From Litchfieldella rifensis (GTDB taxonomy: Bacteria; Pseudomonadota; Gammaproteobacteria; Pseudomonadales; Halomonadaceae): a stretch of DNA of 64,000 nucleotides. A program made the translations under genes and the position numbers. The notes beneath the pieces were generated by a model that saw nothing but the letters and a program-made list of their open reading frames with translations, searched no databases and was not told the origin of the DNA. Shown here one piece after another: positions 40,500 to 50,500 of this stretch. Each line of letters begins with the position of its first letter. Position 1 is the stretch's first letter. The DNA lies in assembly GCF_042646605.1 (NCBI RefSeq), contig NZ_JBHRUG010000048.1:124001-188000 (forward strand). The letters are read 5' to 3'.

Positions 40500-40899
40500 C
40501 AAGAAAGCTCCGTATTTTTCTTCGTAGATCATCTTCGTCTTTAAGTTGGCATTCCCAAATCACTAGGGATCGCCACCCTAGGCGCCTGAGTTCAATCCTA
40601 TTCATTACATCGCGTCGCCGATTCCCCTCAAGCTTCGTGCGCCAGAACTCAGTTCTGCTTTTGGGAATTCTCGCGTGCGAGCACCCAGGATGCCGATGCC
40701 AGAAGCACCCGTGCACGAAAATTACCCTTCGGCGGGAGCGAAAGACCAAGTCAGGGCGTCCCGGAAGATCCCGCGCATGCAACCTGTACCGGTAGCCCAT
40801 CCCATGAATAAGACGCCGGACGTGCATCTCGGGCTTCGTGTCCTTCGCACGTACCCGAGCCATTATCTGTGAGCGACGCGAACGAGATACCGTATCCAT
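40492..40899 (-). CDS. vsr: Vsr very-short-patch-repair endonuclease
   Basis: 135 aa. Vsr nicks T:G mismatches arising from 5-methylcytosine deamination. The motifs are all here: SRRSQIMARVRAKDTKPEMH, DLPGRPDLVF with the catalytic Asp, VHGCFWHRHPGC, and FWRTKLEGNRRRD. The start at 40899 is chosen by family length; a longer frame to 41043 adds an unrelated leader. First gene of the operon, overlapping the methylase. Confidence 0.93.
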   Translation of the reverse strand: MDTVSRSRRSQIMARVRAKDTKPEMHVRRLIHGMGYRYRLHARDLPGRPDLVFRSRRRVIFVHGCFWHRHPGCSHARIPKSRTEFWRTKLEGNRRRDVMNRIELRRLGWRSLVIWECQLKDEDDLRRKIRSFLDA

Positions 40900-41429
40900 G
40901 GCAGCAATGGCAATAAAGAAAACCGTCCCCACCGGAGGCACGAATCCAAGAAACAAAGCGTTACAGTGGGCGGTCCTCAACCAGATAACAACCCAGCATT
41001 GGGTTCGTGCTCCTACAGCAGCTGCCAGACCGCTAATAGGCATCTGCCCAGCGAAGCATTCTCATCTTATCTGCTGTGAAGTGTGCCTGTTACCCGGCCT
41101 GGATCGCAAGCAGTGTCAGAAAGCGTAGGGTACTGCTTTCGTCGCCGTGGCTCCCGTACGTTCGGCCGCTTTTCGCATTACCCAAGGTACGGAGTCTGAA
41201 GGCGTATAGTGCACGCCGGACAAGGCGCGGATGTTCTGCTCGGAGTGGAAGCCCGCTGTACAACGCCCGCGACGAGCTTTCCGAGGTACAGCGGCTGTGG
41301 CGAGGGCTCCTTGGATACGCCGGTGTCGCCAAGCAGGCGCTATCACGCATGGGGGTCATCCAAGGTGGTGTGGTTGGTACTCGCCGATGACCTGCCCAAG
41401 CATCCCGAGGCTGCACGCTGATCGGATTG
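40900..41429. other. Region between the restriction operon and recD, with a coding remnant
   Basis: 530 bp. The vsr promoter should lie near 40900-41050. At 41240-41423 two frames on the plus strand read like the end of a gene: ARDELSEVQRLWRGLLGYAG, then, after a one-base shift near 41360, SSKVVWLVLADDLPKHPEAA and a stop. I cannot name the family. It probably marks the insertion edge of the defence block. Confidence 0.35.
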
Positions 41430-43772
41430 TTACTCCAACCTCCCCAACCCACTCACCCTTACCACCTCCCTCGTCACCGCCTCATCCAGCATCCCGCGTC
41501 CACTCTCCACCAACGTAAACCAGTGTCGAGCACGGGTAATCCCGGTGTAGACCAGTTCCCGTGTGAGGATGGGGTTGGGTGCATCGGGGAGCAGCAGGGC
41601 GGTGTGGATGAATTCCGAGCCTTGGGATTTGTGCACGGTCATGGCGAATACGGTTTCCACCGCTTGCAGGCGGCTGGGCAGTACCCACTTGATGGGCTTT
41701 TCGGCATTGGCTGTGGGGAAGGCGACGCGTAGCACGCTCCTGTTTGGGTCTTGTGGATGCGGCTGGGCGAGAGTGATGCCGATATCGCCGTTCATCAGGC
41801 CAAGGCCGTAGTCATTGCGGGTCACCAGTACCGGGCGGCCGAGGTACCAACTGCGTTCGAGTTCGTGATCGCTTGCAGTTATCAGGCCCTGGCGGCGCAG
41901 CGCCTTGGCGATGCGCAGATTCAGGCCTTCCACTCCCCATGGGCCGCGACGTAGCGCGCACAGCAGTTGGAAACAGTTGTGGGCGTCGAGTACGGTCATG
42001 GCCCACCGGTCGTATTCTTCACGATGCTGTTCCAGGTCGCTGCCGGCTGTCGGGCGTTGTTGTTTCAGTACCTCCAGGTAGTGGCGGTAGCCGGTGGGCG
42101 GGGCGAGTTCATTGCCACGGTGCTGTCGGCCCTTGCCCTGGTTGAGAAAGCCCGCCGGGTTGCCTTCCACCACTAGCCGATCGAGGGCCGGATCGTCGGC
42201 GTCCGCCAGGTTGAGGTGGGCGATATCGGCGTAGCTGTGCGCGAACACTTTTCGTACGGCGCGCTTCTTCTCCTTGGGGGAGTGCTCGCGGGCCAGCGGC
42301 CGGTTCACCGCCTGGGCGAGCTGACCGATGCCGCTGCTGGCATCGAAGCGGTGGCTGACGCGCAGCATGGCGATAGCTTGATCGAGCGGCTGGCCGTCTG
42401 CGTCCTGGTAGTCGGTGGGAATCGGCGTTCTGGTGGCCTGTTCCAGCCATTGGCAGGTCGCCGGGGTGTAGTGGGCGCCTTCGGCGCGCTGGCACAGGTC
42501 GCCGAGCACGGCGCCGGCTTCCACCGAGGCAAGCTGGTCCTTGTCGCCGAGCAGGATGAGCCGCGCCTTGGGGGGTAGGGCGCTGAGTACGGCGGCCATC
42601 ATCTCGATATCGACCATCGAGGCTTCGTCGATCACCAGCACGTCGAGCGGCAGCGGGTTGCCGGCATGGTGGCGGAAGTGGCGGGTGTCGGGGCGCGAGC
42701 CGAGCAGCCTGTGTAGCGTGGTGACCTCGGTAGGAATTTCCTGCTTCAGTGCCTCGGGGGATTCGCTCAGCCCTTCGAGCTTCAACCCGCCAACCTGCCC
42801 GGCAATCGATTCGTTAAGGCGTGCGGCGGCCTTGCCGGTGGGGGCGGCGAGGCGGATGCGCAGGGATCGGTTGCCTTCTCGGCCGAGTTGCAGGGACTGC
42901 AGCAGGGCAAGCAGTTTGACCACGGTGGTGGTCTTGCCGGTGCCGGGGCCGCCGGTGATTACCGCGAAATGTGAGTGGGCGGCGAGGGCGCAGGCGATTT
43001 TTTGCCAGTCGGGTTCGGGGCCGGTGGGCGTGGGGAACAGGGCGTCGAGGGCGGCGGAGAGGGTGGTGGTGTCGATGGCCTCATCCGGGCGCCTGTCGGC
43101 GCCATCGCGGCTAAAGCCACTCCTACGGGGGATGGTGGTTTCTTTGGGGGCGTTGCCGGAGGGTGGTGCGGTGGTGTCATCGGGGCGCCTGTCGGCGCCA
43201 TCGCGACCACGGTCGCTCCTACAAGTGACGTCCGTGGCATCCGTGAGTCTGGCGGCGATCTGTTCTCGGATGTCTTGTTCGTATTGCCAGTAGCGGCGTA
43301 GGTAGAGGCGCACATTGCTGTCGCTCTCTGTTTTCACCAGCGGGGTGTTGCCGGGGCCGTTGGTGACCAGTTCGGGGTGGTCGAGGGCGGCTTGCCAGGT
43401 GGCGAGATCGAGCCCGTCGAGTATCTGGCTGGGCAGCGGCGGTGGGTCGCTGAGGTCGTCGCCTTCCGGGGGCAGCGAGAGGGCCAGGTCGGGGGCGGCG
43501 AGCGTCTGGGCCAGGTCGAGGCACACATGGCCGCGGCCGAGCTGATGGCTGGCCAGCGCGGCGGCGAGCAGCAACAGCGGCGGGGCGTCGCTCACTTCGC
43601 GGTGCAGGAATGCCGCCAGGGCGCGATCCAGCGCCCGCAGCCAGCCGCGTTCCACCCAGCGGTCGAGCAGGGCGAACAGGGCGTCGATGTCGTGCAGTGC
43701 CGCGTGGTCGGTGGGCTGTGGCTCGTTCGGGTCGTCGAGGCCGTCGAACAGGTCCAGCGTGCCGTCGCTCAT
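41430..43772 (-). CDS. recD: Exodeoxyribonuclease V alpha subunit RecD, with REP-derived insertion
   Basis: 780 aa. The 5'-3' helicase subunit of RecBCD. Walker A GGPGTGKTT (about residue 275) and the DEASMVDIEMM box are intact, as are the C-terminal motifs (FAMTVHKSQGSEF and GITRARHW). Between about residues 180 and 235 the protein carries an unusual linker (DGADRRPDD and DGADRRPDE repeats) encoded by two REP-like palindromes, in a region where other RecDs are short. The frame stays open, so activity is probably kept. The start overlaps the recB stop as ATGA. Confidence 0.95.
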   Translation of the reverse strand: MSDGTLDLFDGLDDPNEPQPTDHAALHDIDALFALLDRWVERGWLRALDRALAAFLHREVSDAPPLLLLAAALASHQLGRGHVCLDLAQTLAAPDLALSLPPEGDDLSDPPPLPSQILDGLDLATWQAALDHPELVTNGPGNTPLVKTESDSNVRLYLRRYWQYEQDIREQIAARLTDATDVTCRSDRGRDGADRRPDDTTAPPSGNAPKETTIPRRSGFSRDGADRRPDEAIDTTTLSAALDALFPTPTGPEPDWQKIACALAAHSHFAVITGGPGTGKTTTVVKLLALLQSLQLGREGNRSLRIRLAAPTGKAAARLNESIAGQVGGLKLEGLSESPEALKQEIPTEVTTLHRLLGSRPDTRHFRHHAGNPLPLDVLVIDEASMVDIEMMAAVLSALPPKARLILLGDKDQLASVEAGAVLGDLCQRAEGAHYTPATCQWLEQATRTPIPTDYQDADGQPLDQAIAMLRVSHRFDASSGIGQLAQAVNRPLAREHSPKEKKRAVRKVFAHSYADIAHLNLADADDPALDRLVVEGNPAGFLNQGKGRQHRGNELAPPTGYRHYLEVLKQQRPTAGSDLEQHREEYDRWAMTVLDAHNCFQLLCALRRGPWGVEGLNLRIAKALRRQGLITASDHELERSWYLGRPVLVTRNDYGLGLMNGDIGITLAQPHPQDPNRSVLRVAFPTANAEKPIKWVLPSRLQAVETVFAMTVHKSQGSEFIHTALLLPDAPNPILTRELVYTGITRARHWFTLVESGRGMLDEAVTREVVRVSGLGRLE
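43081..43126. repeat. REP-like palindrome 1 inside recD
   Basis: A 46-bp unit beginning TCATCCGGGCGCCTGTCGGC and ending GCCACTCCTAC. It contains the GGCGCC-rich imperfect palindrome typical of REP sequences of Pseudomonas and Halomonas. Same orientation as 43177-43222; the units start 96 bp apart (32 codons, so in phase). Confidence 0.85.
43177..43222. repeat. REP-like palindrome 2 inside recD
   Basis: A 46-bp unit beginning TCATCGGGGCGCCTGTCGGC and ending GGTCGCTCCTAC, with an extra small dyad GCGACCACGGTCGC. Most of its bases equal those of the unit at 43081. Confidence 0.85.
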
Positions 43773-46700
43773 GCCGGGGCCTCCGTATCGGTGGTGGCAG
43801 CGTTGGCTGCCTGGGTGTCGCCCCGGAACAGCGCATCCAGGGCCTCGATCAGTTCGCGTGGTGGGCGTTCGGCATGCACGCCGCGGCTCTCGGCATTGGT
43901 GCCACGCAGGAACACGGTCAGCGAACCGCCAATGTGGCGGTCGTAGTCATAACCCGGCAGGCGCGCCTTGAGCAGTCGGTGCAGCGCCAGCAGGTAGAGC
44001 GCGTATTGCAGGTCGTAGCGCTTCTCGGCCACGGCCTGTCGCATGGCTTCACCGTTGTAGGCGCTGTCGTCCGGTCCCAGGTGGTTGGATTTCCAGTCGG
44101 CGACGTAATAGCGCCCCTCGTGTTCGAACACCAGGTCGATGAAGCCCTTGAGCATGCCGTTGAGCGTTTCGGCGTCGAGTGCGGGGCGTGGGGTGTTGGG
44201 GAGTGTGTAAGCACTTACGAGGGCGTCCAGCCGACGGGTGCTGACGCCACTGGCGGCGAACCAGAATTCCATCTCGACCTGGTAGCTGGCGAGTTCGTCG
44301 AGGCGCAAAGTCGTCGATGCCTTGCCCTGGGGGGGCAGGGGTAGCGGGGTGATCAACAGCGTGCCGAACCATTCGTGCAGGGTAGGCTGCCACGGCGTCC
44401 AGCCGCGCACCTGGCAGCGCCGGGACAGGGTGTCTTCGCGTAGGGCGGGGTCAGCCGCCACGCGGCCAAAGCCGTGCTCGCCGGCCCATTCGAGAATGCC
44501 GTGTAAGAACGTGCCGGGGCCGGGCCCACGTGGAAACCGATGTAGCGTGGGAAGTGGTTCGCTGATGCCGCTATCGCGTGGCTCCTCGATCACTTCCAAG
44601 GCGGTGGCTTCGAGTGCGGTGGCCGGTTCGGGCAGGTGGGCCGCGTCGGCCGGGCTGCTCTCAGGCGCAGTGTGTGCCATGGTCGGGGCACTGTGAAAAG
44701 CGGCGCTGTGAAGTGTGTCAGCACTTACTGGGGCGGTCAGCGTTTCGCCCGACAGGCGCAGTGCCGAGTAGCTGGCGATCCACCAGTGCTCGCGCGCGGG
44801 CCGGGTGGGCGTACGTGCCTCACCGAGGCCTGCGTCGTTTTCGGTCAGGTCGACGATCCGAGCGTGGGCCTGTGGTGCCGGGGCGATCTCGATGGTTCGG
44901 CAGTCGCCTTTCAATCGCTCGAGCGCTGCGCTGAAGCCGGCCGGGCCTAGGGCGTCGCCATTGGCGAGCAGTTGGCCGATGGCGCTGCCTTCTCCGCCCT
45001 TGAGCGGCGCCATCCCGAGCCAGGTGGCGTGGCGGGCGCGGGTCAGGGCGACGTAGAGCTTGCGCAGGTCTTCGCCCAGGCGTTCACGGTCGACGATGGC
45101 CAGCGTTTCGTCGTCGGCCTCCAGGCTGATGCGCAGTTGGCCTTCGGTGTCGTGCCAGCGCAGCGGCGAATCGTCCGCCTTGGTGGGGCGGTGGCTGCAG
45201 ATGAACGGCAGGAACACCAGGGGGTATTCCAAGCCCTTGGACTTGTGGATGGTGATCACCTGCACCAGGTCGGCGTCGCTCTCCAGGCGCAGCTTGTGGG
45301 TATCGCCCTGGCCCTCGGGGTGGGCGATGGACTCGGCCAGGAAGCGGATCAGCGCGTGCTCGCCGTCGAGCTCCTGGCTGGCCTGCTGCAGCAATTCCCC
45401 TAGATGGAGAAGATCGGTTAGCCAGCGTTCCCCTTCACTGGCAGGCCCGGCCGCCAGCAGGCGCGTGGCCACGCCGAAGTCGTTGATCAGGCGGCGTACC
45501 AGTGGCAGCACACCCTGGTTCTGCCACAGGCGGTGGTAATCACGGAATTGCATCACCCGTGCTTCCCAGGCCAGTTCATCTTCGTTGAGACGGTCGAGGG
45601 TGGCGATATCCAGCCCCAGCACCGGGGTGGCCAATGTTGTCCGCAGCAGGCGCTCGTCGTCGGGCTCGGCGCAGGCGCGCAGCCAGGCGTCGAGCTGGGG
45701 GGCGACCGGTGAGGCGAACACCTTGTCCTTGTCGGAGAGATAGACGCTTTTCACCCCACGCCGGGCCAGTGCCTGGCGGATTGCCCGCGCTTCGCCCAGG
45801 CCGTTGACCAGTACCGCCATATCGGAGGGCTTGAGCGGGGTGAACTCGCTTTCGCCCCGGAAGCCGGCATGGCCGTGCTGGCCCTGTTCCAGCAGCTCGA
45901 CCATGGTGGAGGCGCAACGCTCGGCCATCTCGCCGTGGTAGGCGGTCTTGGAAAGTGGTTCGTTGGCGTCGAGTTGCCATAGGGTCATGGCCGCTAGCGG
46001 CTGGCCATTGGCGATGAGTGAATCCTGGCGTCCCTTGGCACTCACGCCGACGAAGGGAACGGGATTGGCACCATCCGCCGCCTTGAACAGGAAGGCCCCG
46101 GGCGGGTGTGCCTCGGCGACATCGAAGCAGCGGTTGACGGCTTCGACCATGGCCTGGCTGGAGCGGTAGTTGGTGCCCAGGGTGACGTGGCGGCCGTCGG
46201 TGTCGCGTCGCGCGCGCAGGTAGGTGTAGATGTCGGCGCCGCGGAAGGCGTAGATCGCCTGCTTGGGATCGCCGATCAGGAACACGCCACATTCGCGACG
46301 GTTCTCGCGGATGCGGTAGACACAGTCGAAGATACGATACTGCACCGGGTCGGTGTCCTGGAACTCGTCGACCAGGGCGACCGGGAACTGGCGGCGGATC
46401 TGCGCGCCCAGCGCCTCGCCGTTGGGGCCGGCCAAGGCGCGGTCGAGGTGGGTCAGCAGTTCGTTGGGGCCCATTTCGGCGCGGCGTTCCTGCTCGCGGT
46501 CGAGACGCGCCCGGCACCAGTGCACGGCGTGGGTGAGCAGGTCGGCATATGGGGCGGGCAGGGCGCGGAGTTCATCCGGAAGCGCTTCCAGCGCGGCCAG
46601 CGACGGGTGATCCGGGGGAGCGCCCTTGAGCCAGATCTCGGCCATGCCCTGGGGGGTCAGGCGTTTCCAGGCGGCGTCGGTCAGGCCGGGCCACACGGCA

Positions 46701-47560
46701 TCACCCTGGCACCACTCGCGTAGCGCGCCGAGCCAGTTGGTGCGGCTGCGGGCATTGAAGCTCTGGCCCTTGAAGGCTTTTTGCTTGGCGGCGTCCTCGA
46801 ATAGCGCTTCGCACTCGTCGATCCACGCGAGCCAGGGCGCCTTGAGTTGGGCCAGGCGTTCGACGGTCTCGCGCTGGGTGCGCGCCACGGTCTCGGCGGG
46901 GGGCGGGGCGTTCTTGTCGAGCGCCTCGCATTCGGGCATCAAGCCGCGCACGGCGGCATGCAGGGCGTCGGGCGATGCCCAGTGGTGCACGACGGTGGCC
47001 AGTTCCACGGCGCTCAGGGGGTAGTAGAAGCTGCGCCAGTAGTCGCGCACCACCTCGAGTTCGAGCTCGGTCTGGTCGGTCTCCAGGTCGAGCGAGAATA
47101 GGCTGCCGCTGTCGAAGGCGTGCTCGCGCAGCATGCGGTAGCACCAGCTGTGGATGGTCGAGACGGCCGCCTCGTCCATCCATTCGGCGGCCAGTTGCAG
47201 GCGTCGTGCGCAGGCGGGCCAGGTGGCGTCGTCGTAATTGTCGCGCAGTTGCAGGAGCAGTGCATCACCTTCCGCGCCTTCTCTCGGCTGAAGGAAGACG
47301 TCGGCGGCCTCGACCAGCCGTGAGCGGATGCGCTCGCGCAGCTCCTGGGTGGCGGCGTTGGTGAAGGTCACCACCAGGATCTCCGGCGGGGTCAGCGGAC
47401 GGGCGAAGGCCGCTTCGTCGCCTTCGTGCCGTGCGCCGAGCACCAGGCGCACATAGAGCAGGGCGATGGTGAAGGTCTTGCCCGTTCCCGCGCTGGCTTC
47501 GATCAGGCGACTGCCATGCAGGGGAAAAGTGAGCGGATTGAGTTGCGTGACATCGCTCAT
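43769..47560 (-). CDS. recB: Exodeoxyribonuclease V beta subunit RecB
   Basis: 1263 aa. The 3'-5' helicase and nuclease subunit. The N-terminus has Walker A EASAGTGKTFTIALL; UvrD-type motifs follow (VDEFQDTDPVQYRIF, FLIGDPKQAIYAFRGAD, and TIHKSKGLEYPLVFLP). The C-terminal nuclease shows the RecB motif DLVFEHEGRYYVADWKSN with its Asp, Asp and Lys. Overlaps recC and recD by 4 nt each, so the three are one translationally coupled operon in the order recC-recB-recD. Confidence 0.97.
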   Translation of the reverse strand: MSDVTQLNPLTFPLHGSRLIEASAGTGKTFTIALLYVRLVLGARHEGDEAAFARPLTPPEILVVTFTNAATQELRERIRSRLVEAADVFLQPREGAEGDALLLQLRDNYDDATWPACARRLQLAAEWMDEAAVSTIHSWCYRMLREHAFDSGSLFSLDLETDQTELELEVVRDYWRSFYYPLSAVELATVVHHWASPDALHAAVRGLMPECEALDKNAPPPAETVARTQRETVERLAQLKAPWLAWIDECEALFEDAAKQKAFKGQSFNARSRTNWLGALREWCQGDAVWPGLTDAAWKRLTPQGMAEIWLKGAPPDHPSLAALEALPDELRALPAPYADLLTHAVHWCRARLDREQERRAEMGPNELLTHLDRALAGPNGEALGAQIRRQFPVALVDEFQDTDPVQYRIFDCVYRIRENRRECGVFLIGDPKQAIYAFRGADIYTYLRARRDTDGRHVTLGTNYRSSQAMVEAVNRCFDVAEAHPPGAFLFKAADGANPVPFVGVSAKGRQDSLIANGQPLAAMTLWQLDANEPLSKTAYHGEMAERCASTMVELLEQGQHGHAGFRGESEFTPLKPSDMAVLVNGLGEARAIRQALARRGVKSVYLSDKDKVFASPVAPQLDAWLRACAEPDDERLLRTTLATPVLGLDIATLDRLNEDELAWEARVMQFRDYHRLWQNQGVLPLVRRLINDFGVATRLLAAGPASEGERWLTDLLHLGELLQQASQELDGEHALIRFLAESIAHPEGQGDTHKLRLESDADLVQVITIHKSKGLEYPLVFLPFICSHRPTKADDSPLRWHDTEGQLRISLEADDETLAIVDRERLGEDLRKLYVALTRARHATWLGMAPLKGGEGSAIGQLLANGDALGPAGFSAALERLKGDCRTIEIAPAPQAHARIVDLTENDAGLGEARTPTRPAREHWWIASYSALRLSGETLTAPVSADTLHSAAFHSAPTMAHTAPESSPADAAHLPEPATALEATALEVIEEPRDSGISEPLPTLHRFPRGPGPGTFLHGILEWAGEHGFGRVAADPALREDTLSRRCQVRGWTPWQPTLHEWFGTLLITPLPLPPQGKASTTLRLDELASYQVEMEFWFAASGVSTRRLDALVSAYTLPNTPRPALDAETLNGMLKGFIDLVFEHEGRYYVADWKSNHLGPDDSAYNGEAMRQAVAEKRYDLQYALYLLALHRLLKARLPGYDYDRHIGGSLTVFLRGTNAESRGVHAERPPRELIEALDALFRGDTQAANAATTDTEAPA

Positions 47561-50500
47561 TTCTTCTTCCCTCTTCCCTCTTGACCCTTCTCTTTGTCCC
47601 CCTTGACGGCCCGATGCACGGGGGAGAGCAGGCGCTCGGTCAATTCGGCGAAGCCGAGGGCGTCGCGGCGGGCCTCGAACAGCGCGGCGAAGCTCGGCCA
47701 GCGGTGGGCGAGGTATGGGTTGCGACCCACCTCGCCGGCGTTGAAATCGTCGCCCTCGAAGGCTCTGGCGGCGGCGCGCCAGGCGTCGCTATCGCGCTCG
47801 GTGTCAGGGGTTCCCAGCTTGCTCAACCACACGAAGGCGGCGCCGATGGCGAGCGGCAATGGCTCGCGCATGCCGGCTTGCCAGGTGGCGATGAGTTCGC
47901 TCAGGTGCTGGCGGGCGACTTCCGGGTCGAGCGGCGGCAATGTCACGTGGCCGGCCTTGGAGAGCAGTCGCGTGGTCATGGGTTCGCCGCAAAGGTGTCC
48001 GGCCAGGTGCGCGACCCAGGGGCGCAGGATGTGGTGCCAGTGGTACTGGTTCTTCTTGATCAGGCTGCTGCTGGTCAACACCAGGCGGCAGCGCTCGCCC
48101 GCTGCGTTCTCGCGCAGTTCGTCCAGCCAGTCTTCCAGTGGCGGCGCGCCGGGCACGCTGAGCAGTACCGGCTCGGGATCGTCAATGCGGTGCGGCCACT
48201 CTTCAAGCGCCTCTTCGTAGGCCTCGAACAGTGGCGCCATCGGCTCGACGAGCTGCTCGCGCATGCGTTCGCTGAACGCGCCCATCGCCAATACGCCTTG
48301 CCCCTGCAGTCGATCGAGCGCTTCGAGCATGGCCGGTTCGCGCGGTCGGTCCTCGTCGAGGGCGCGGCGCTGCACCTGGATCAGCAGGTCCTGCAGTTGC
48401 CAGTTGGCGAGGCCGTCGAGGGCGAAGGGTTCATGGTCGAGGCTGACGATGTCCTCGCGCTCGAGGAAGACCTTGAGCCGGGTAGTGAAAAAGGCCTTGG
48501 CGGGGTCGCGCAGAAAGTTACCCAACTGCGCCAGCGTTAACGGGCTCTCCTGCTTGAATTCATCGAGCTCACCGGCTTCCGCTTCCGGGGCCGCTTCGCT
48601 ATGCACCTCATGCCACTCGTGGGCATAGGTGATCAGGCGTCGCTCCGCGATGCTGCGCTCGGCCAGCGCCGCTTCGGTGGGAAAGTAGCGGCGGCTGAAC
48701 GGTTGCAGCGGGTGCGCGGTGGTCAGCGTTTTTAGCAGATCGCTGTCGTCTTGCGTTCGCCAGCCGGCCTGGAGGTGGTCGCGCAGTTGGCCGACCAGCA
48801 CCGAGGGCGGCTTTTCGCTGTTGTCGACGATGCTGCGGCCCACCCAGCTGACGTAGAGCTGCTCGCGGGCCGAGAGCAGGGCTTCGAGGAACAGGTAGCG
48901 GTCGTCCTCGCGCCGCGAGCGGTCGCCGGGACGGTAGTCGCCGTTCATCAGGTCGAAGTCCATCGGTGGGTGGCTGCGCGGGTAGTCGCCGTCGTTCATG
49001 CCCAGCAGGCAGACGCGCTTGAAGGGAATCGCGCGCATCGGCATCAGGGTGGCGAAGTTGACCGCACCGGCCATGAAGCGCTGCGACAGGCTGGGTTCGT
49101 CGATCTGCGACAGCCAGTGCTCGCGCACCACCGATAGCGGCAGCTCGCGGGTCAGCCCGGCTTCCTCGGCGCTTTCCTGCCACTCCTGCAGTGTCTGCTC
49201 GAGCTGGGCCAGCATCAGGCTGTCCTCGGCGGCGTCGGCCTGGAAGCTCGCCTCCAGTAGCGCTCGCAGGCGTTGCACCCAGCCGTTCACGTCGGTGGGC
49301 TCGCGCAGGGTGCGCCACTGTCGTTCCAGGGTCTCGAGCAGGGTGGCGAGCGGTCCGGCGAGCTGCGCTTCCAGCCCGCCGATGTCGTCGAATGGCTCGA
49401 TGCCCTGCCATGGGCCACTGGCGGCCTCGCCCACGGTATAGCCGAGCAGCAGCCGGCGCAGGCCGAAGGCCCAGGTGTTCTGCTCCAGGCCGTCGGGCAG
49501 GTCGAGGCTGCCGCGCTGGGTGGCGTTGAGCCCCCAGCGGATGCCGGCGCCCTCGATCCAGCGGCGCAGGGTCGGCAGGTCGGCCTCGTCGATGCCGAAG
49601 CGCGCGCGTAGGGCGGGCACGTCGATCAGGTCGAGCAGGTCGCTGACGGAGAGGCGCAACTCCGGCAGCCGCAGCAGTTTTTCCAGTGCGATCAGCAGCG
49701 GCAGACGGTGACGGTTGCCCTGATCGGAAAGCGTGAAGGGGATGAAGCGTGGGTCGTCGGAGGCGAGTTGACCGAACACCGCCTGGATGTGCGGCGCGTA
49801 GTGATCGATGTCCGGCACCATCACGATCACGTCGCGGGGCTTGAGGTCCGGGTCGGCGCTGAAGGCGGCCAGCAACTGGTCGTGCAAGATCTCCACCTCG
49901 CGCTGCGGGCTGTGCGCTACATGGAAGACGATCGAGTCGTCGCGGTGGGTATCCACCGCCGGCCACTGTTCGCGGGTTTCGTGCACCGGGCGCAGTTCGC
50001 GGATGTCGTCCTGTAGCTGGTTCAGCAGGCAGTGCTCGCCATGGCTTTCGAACAGGTCGATGCGCAGCGAATCGGCGGCGAACAGTCCCTGGTACTGGCG
50101 AGCGTCGTCGTGCTCGTCGAGCAGGCGCAGGTAGTCGCGGCCCTGCTTGCCCCAGGCGGCGAGCAGCGGCTGGGCGTGCAGGTGAAGGCTCTCCTCGCCG
50201 TCGCCATCGCCGAGCACGTCGAGCCGGGCCGGCATGCCGTCCTTGCGCCGCTGGCGGTGGCGCGCGGCCCGCAGCAGGTCCTTGTGCTCGATGATGTCGG
50301 CCCAGTAGTGCTGGCAGGGATTGTGCACGCACAGCACCACCTGGCAGCAGCGGGCGATGGCCGCCAGTGCCTCGAGCGCCTGCTGCGGCAGCGACGAGAT
50401 GCCGAACACCATCACCCGGCGCGGCAGGCCGGCGGGGCGGTTGTCGCCGTCGAGCTGGCGCGCCGCGTCGAGAAAGCGTCGATGCACCATGGCACGGCTG

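Noticed and set aside
43081..43222. CRISPR-like repeats in recD
   Set aside because: Only two units, each itself palindromic, with a 50-bp interval: a REP pair, not an array.
47581..48540. A 319-codon plus-strand frame over recC
   Set aside because: Antisense shadow in a GC-rich essential gene; the RecC frame has unmistakable family sequence.
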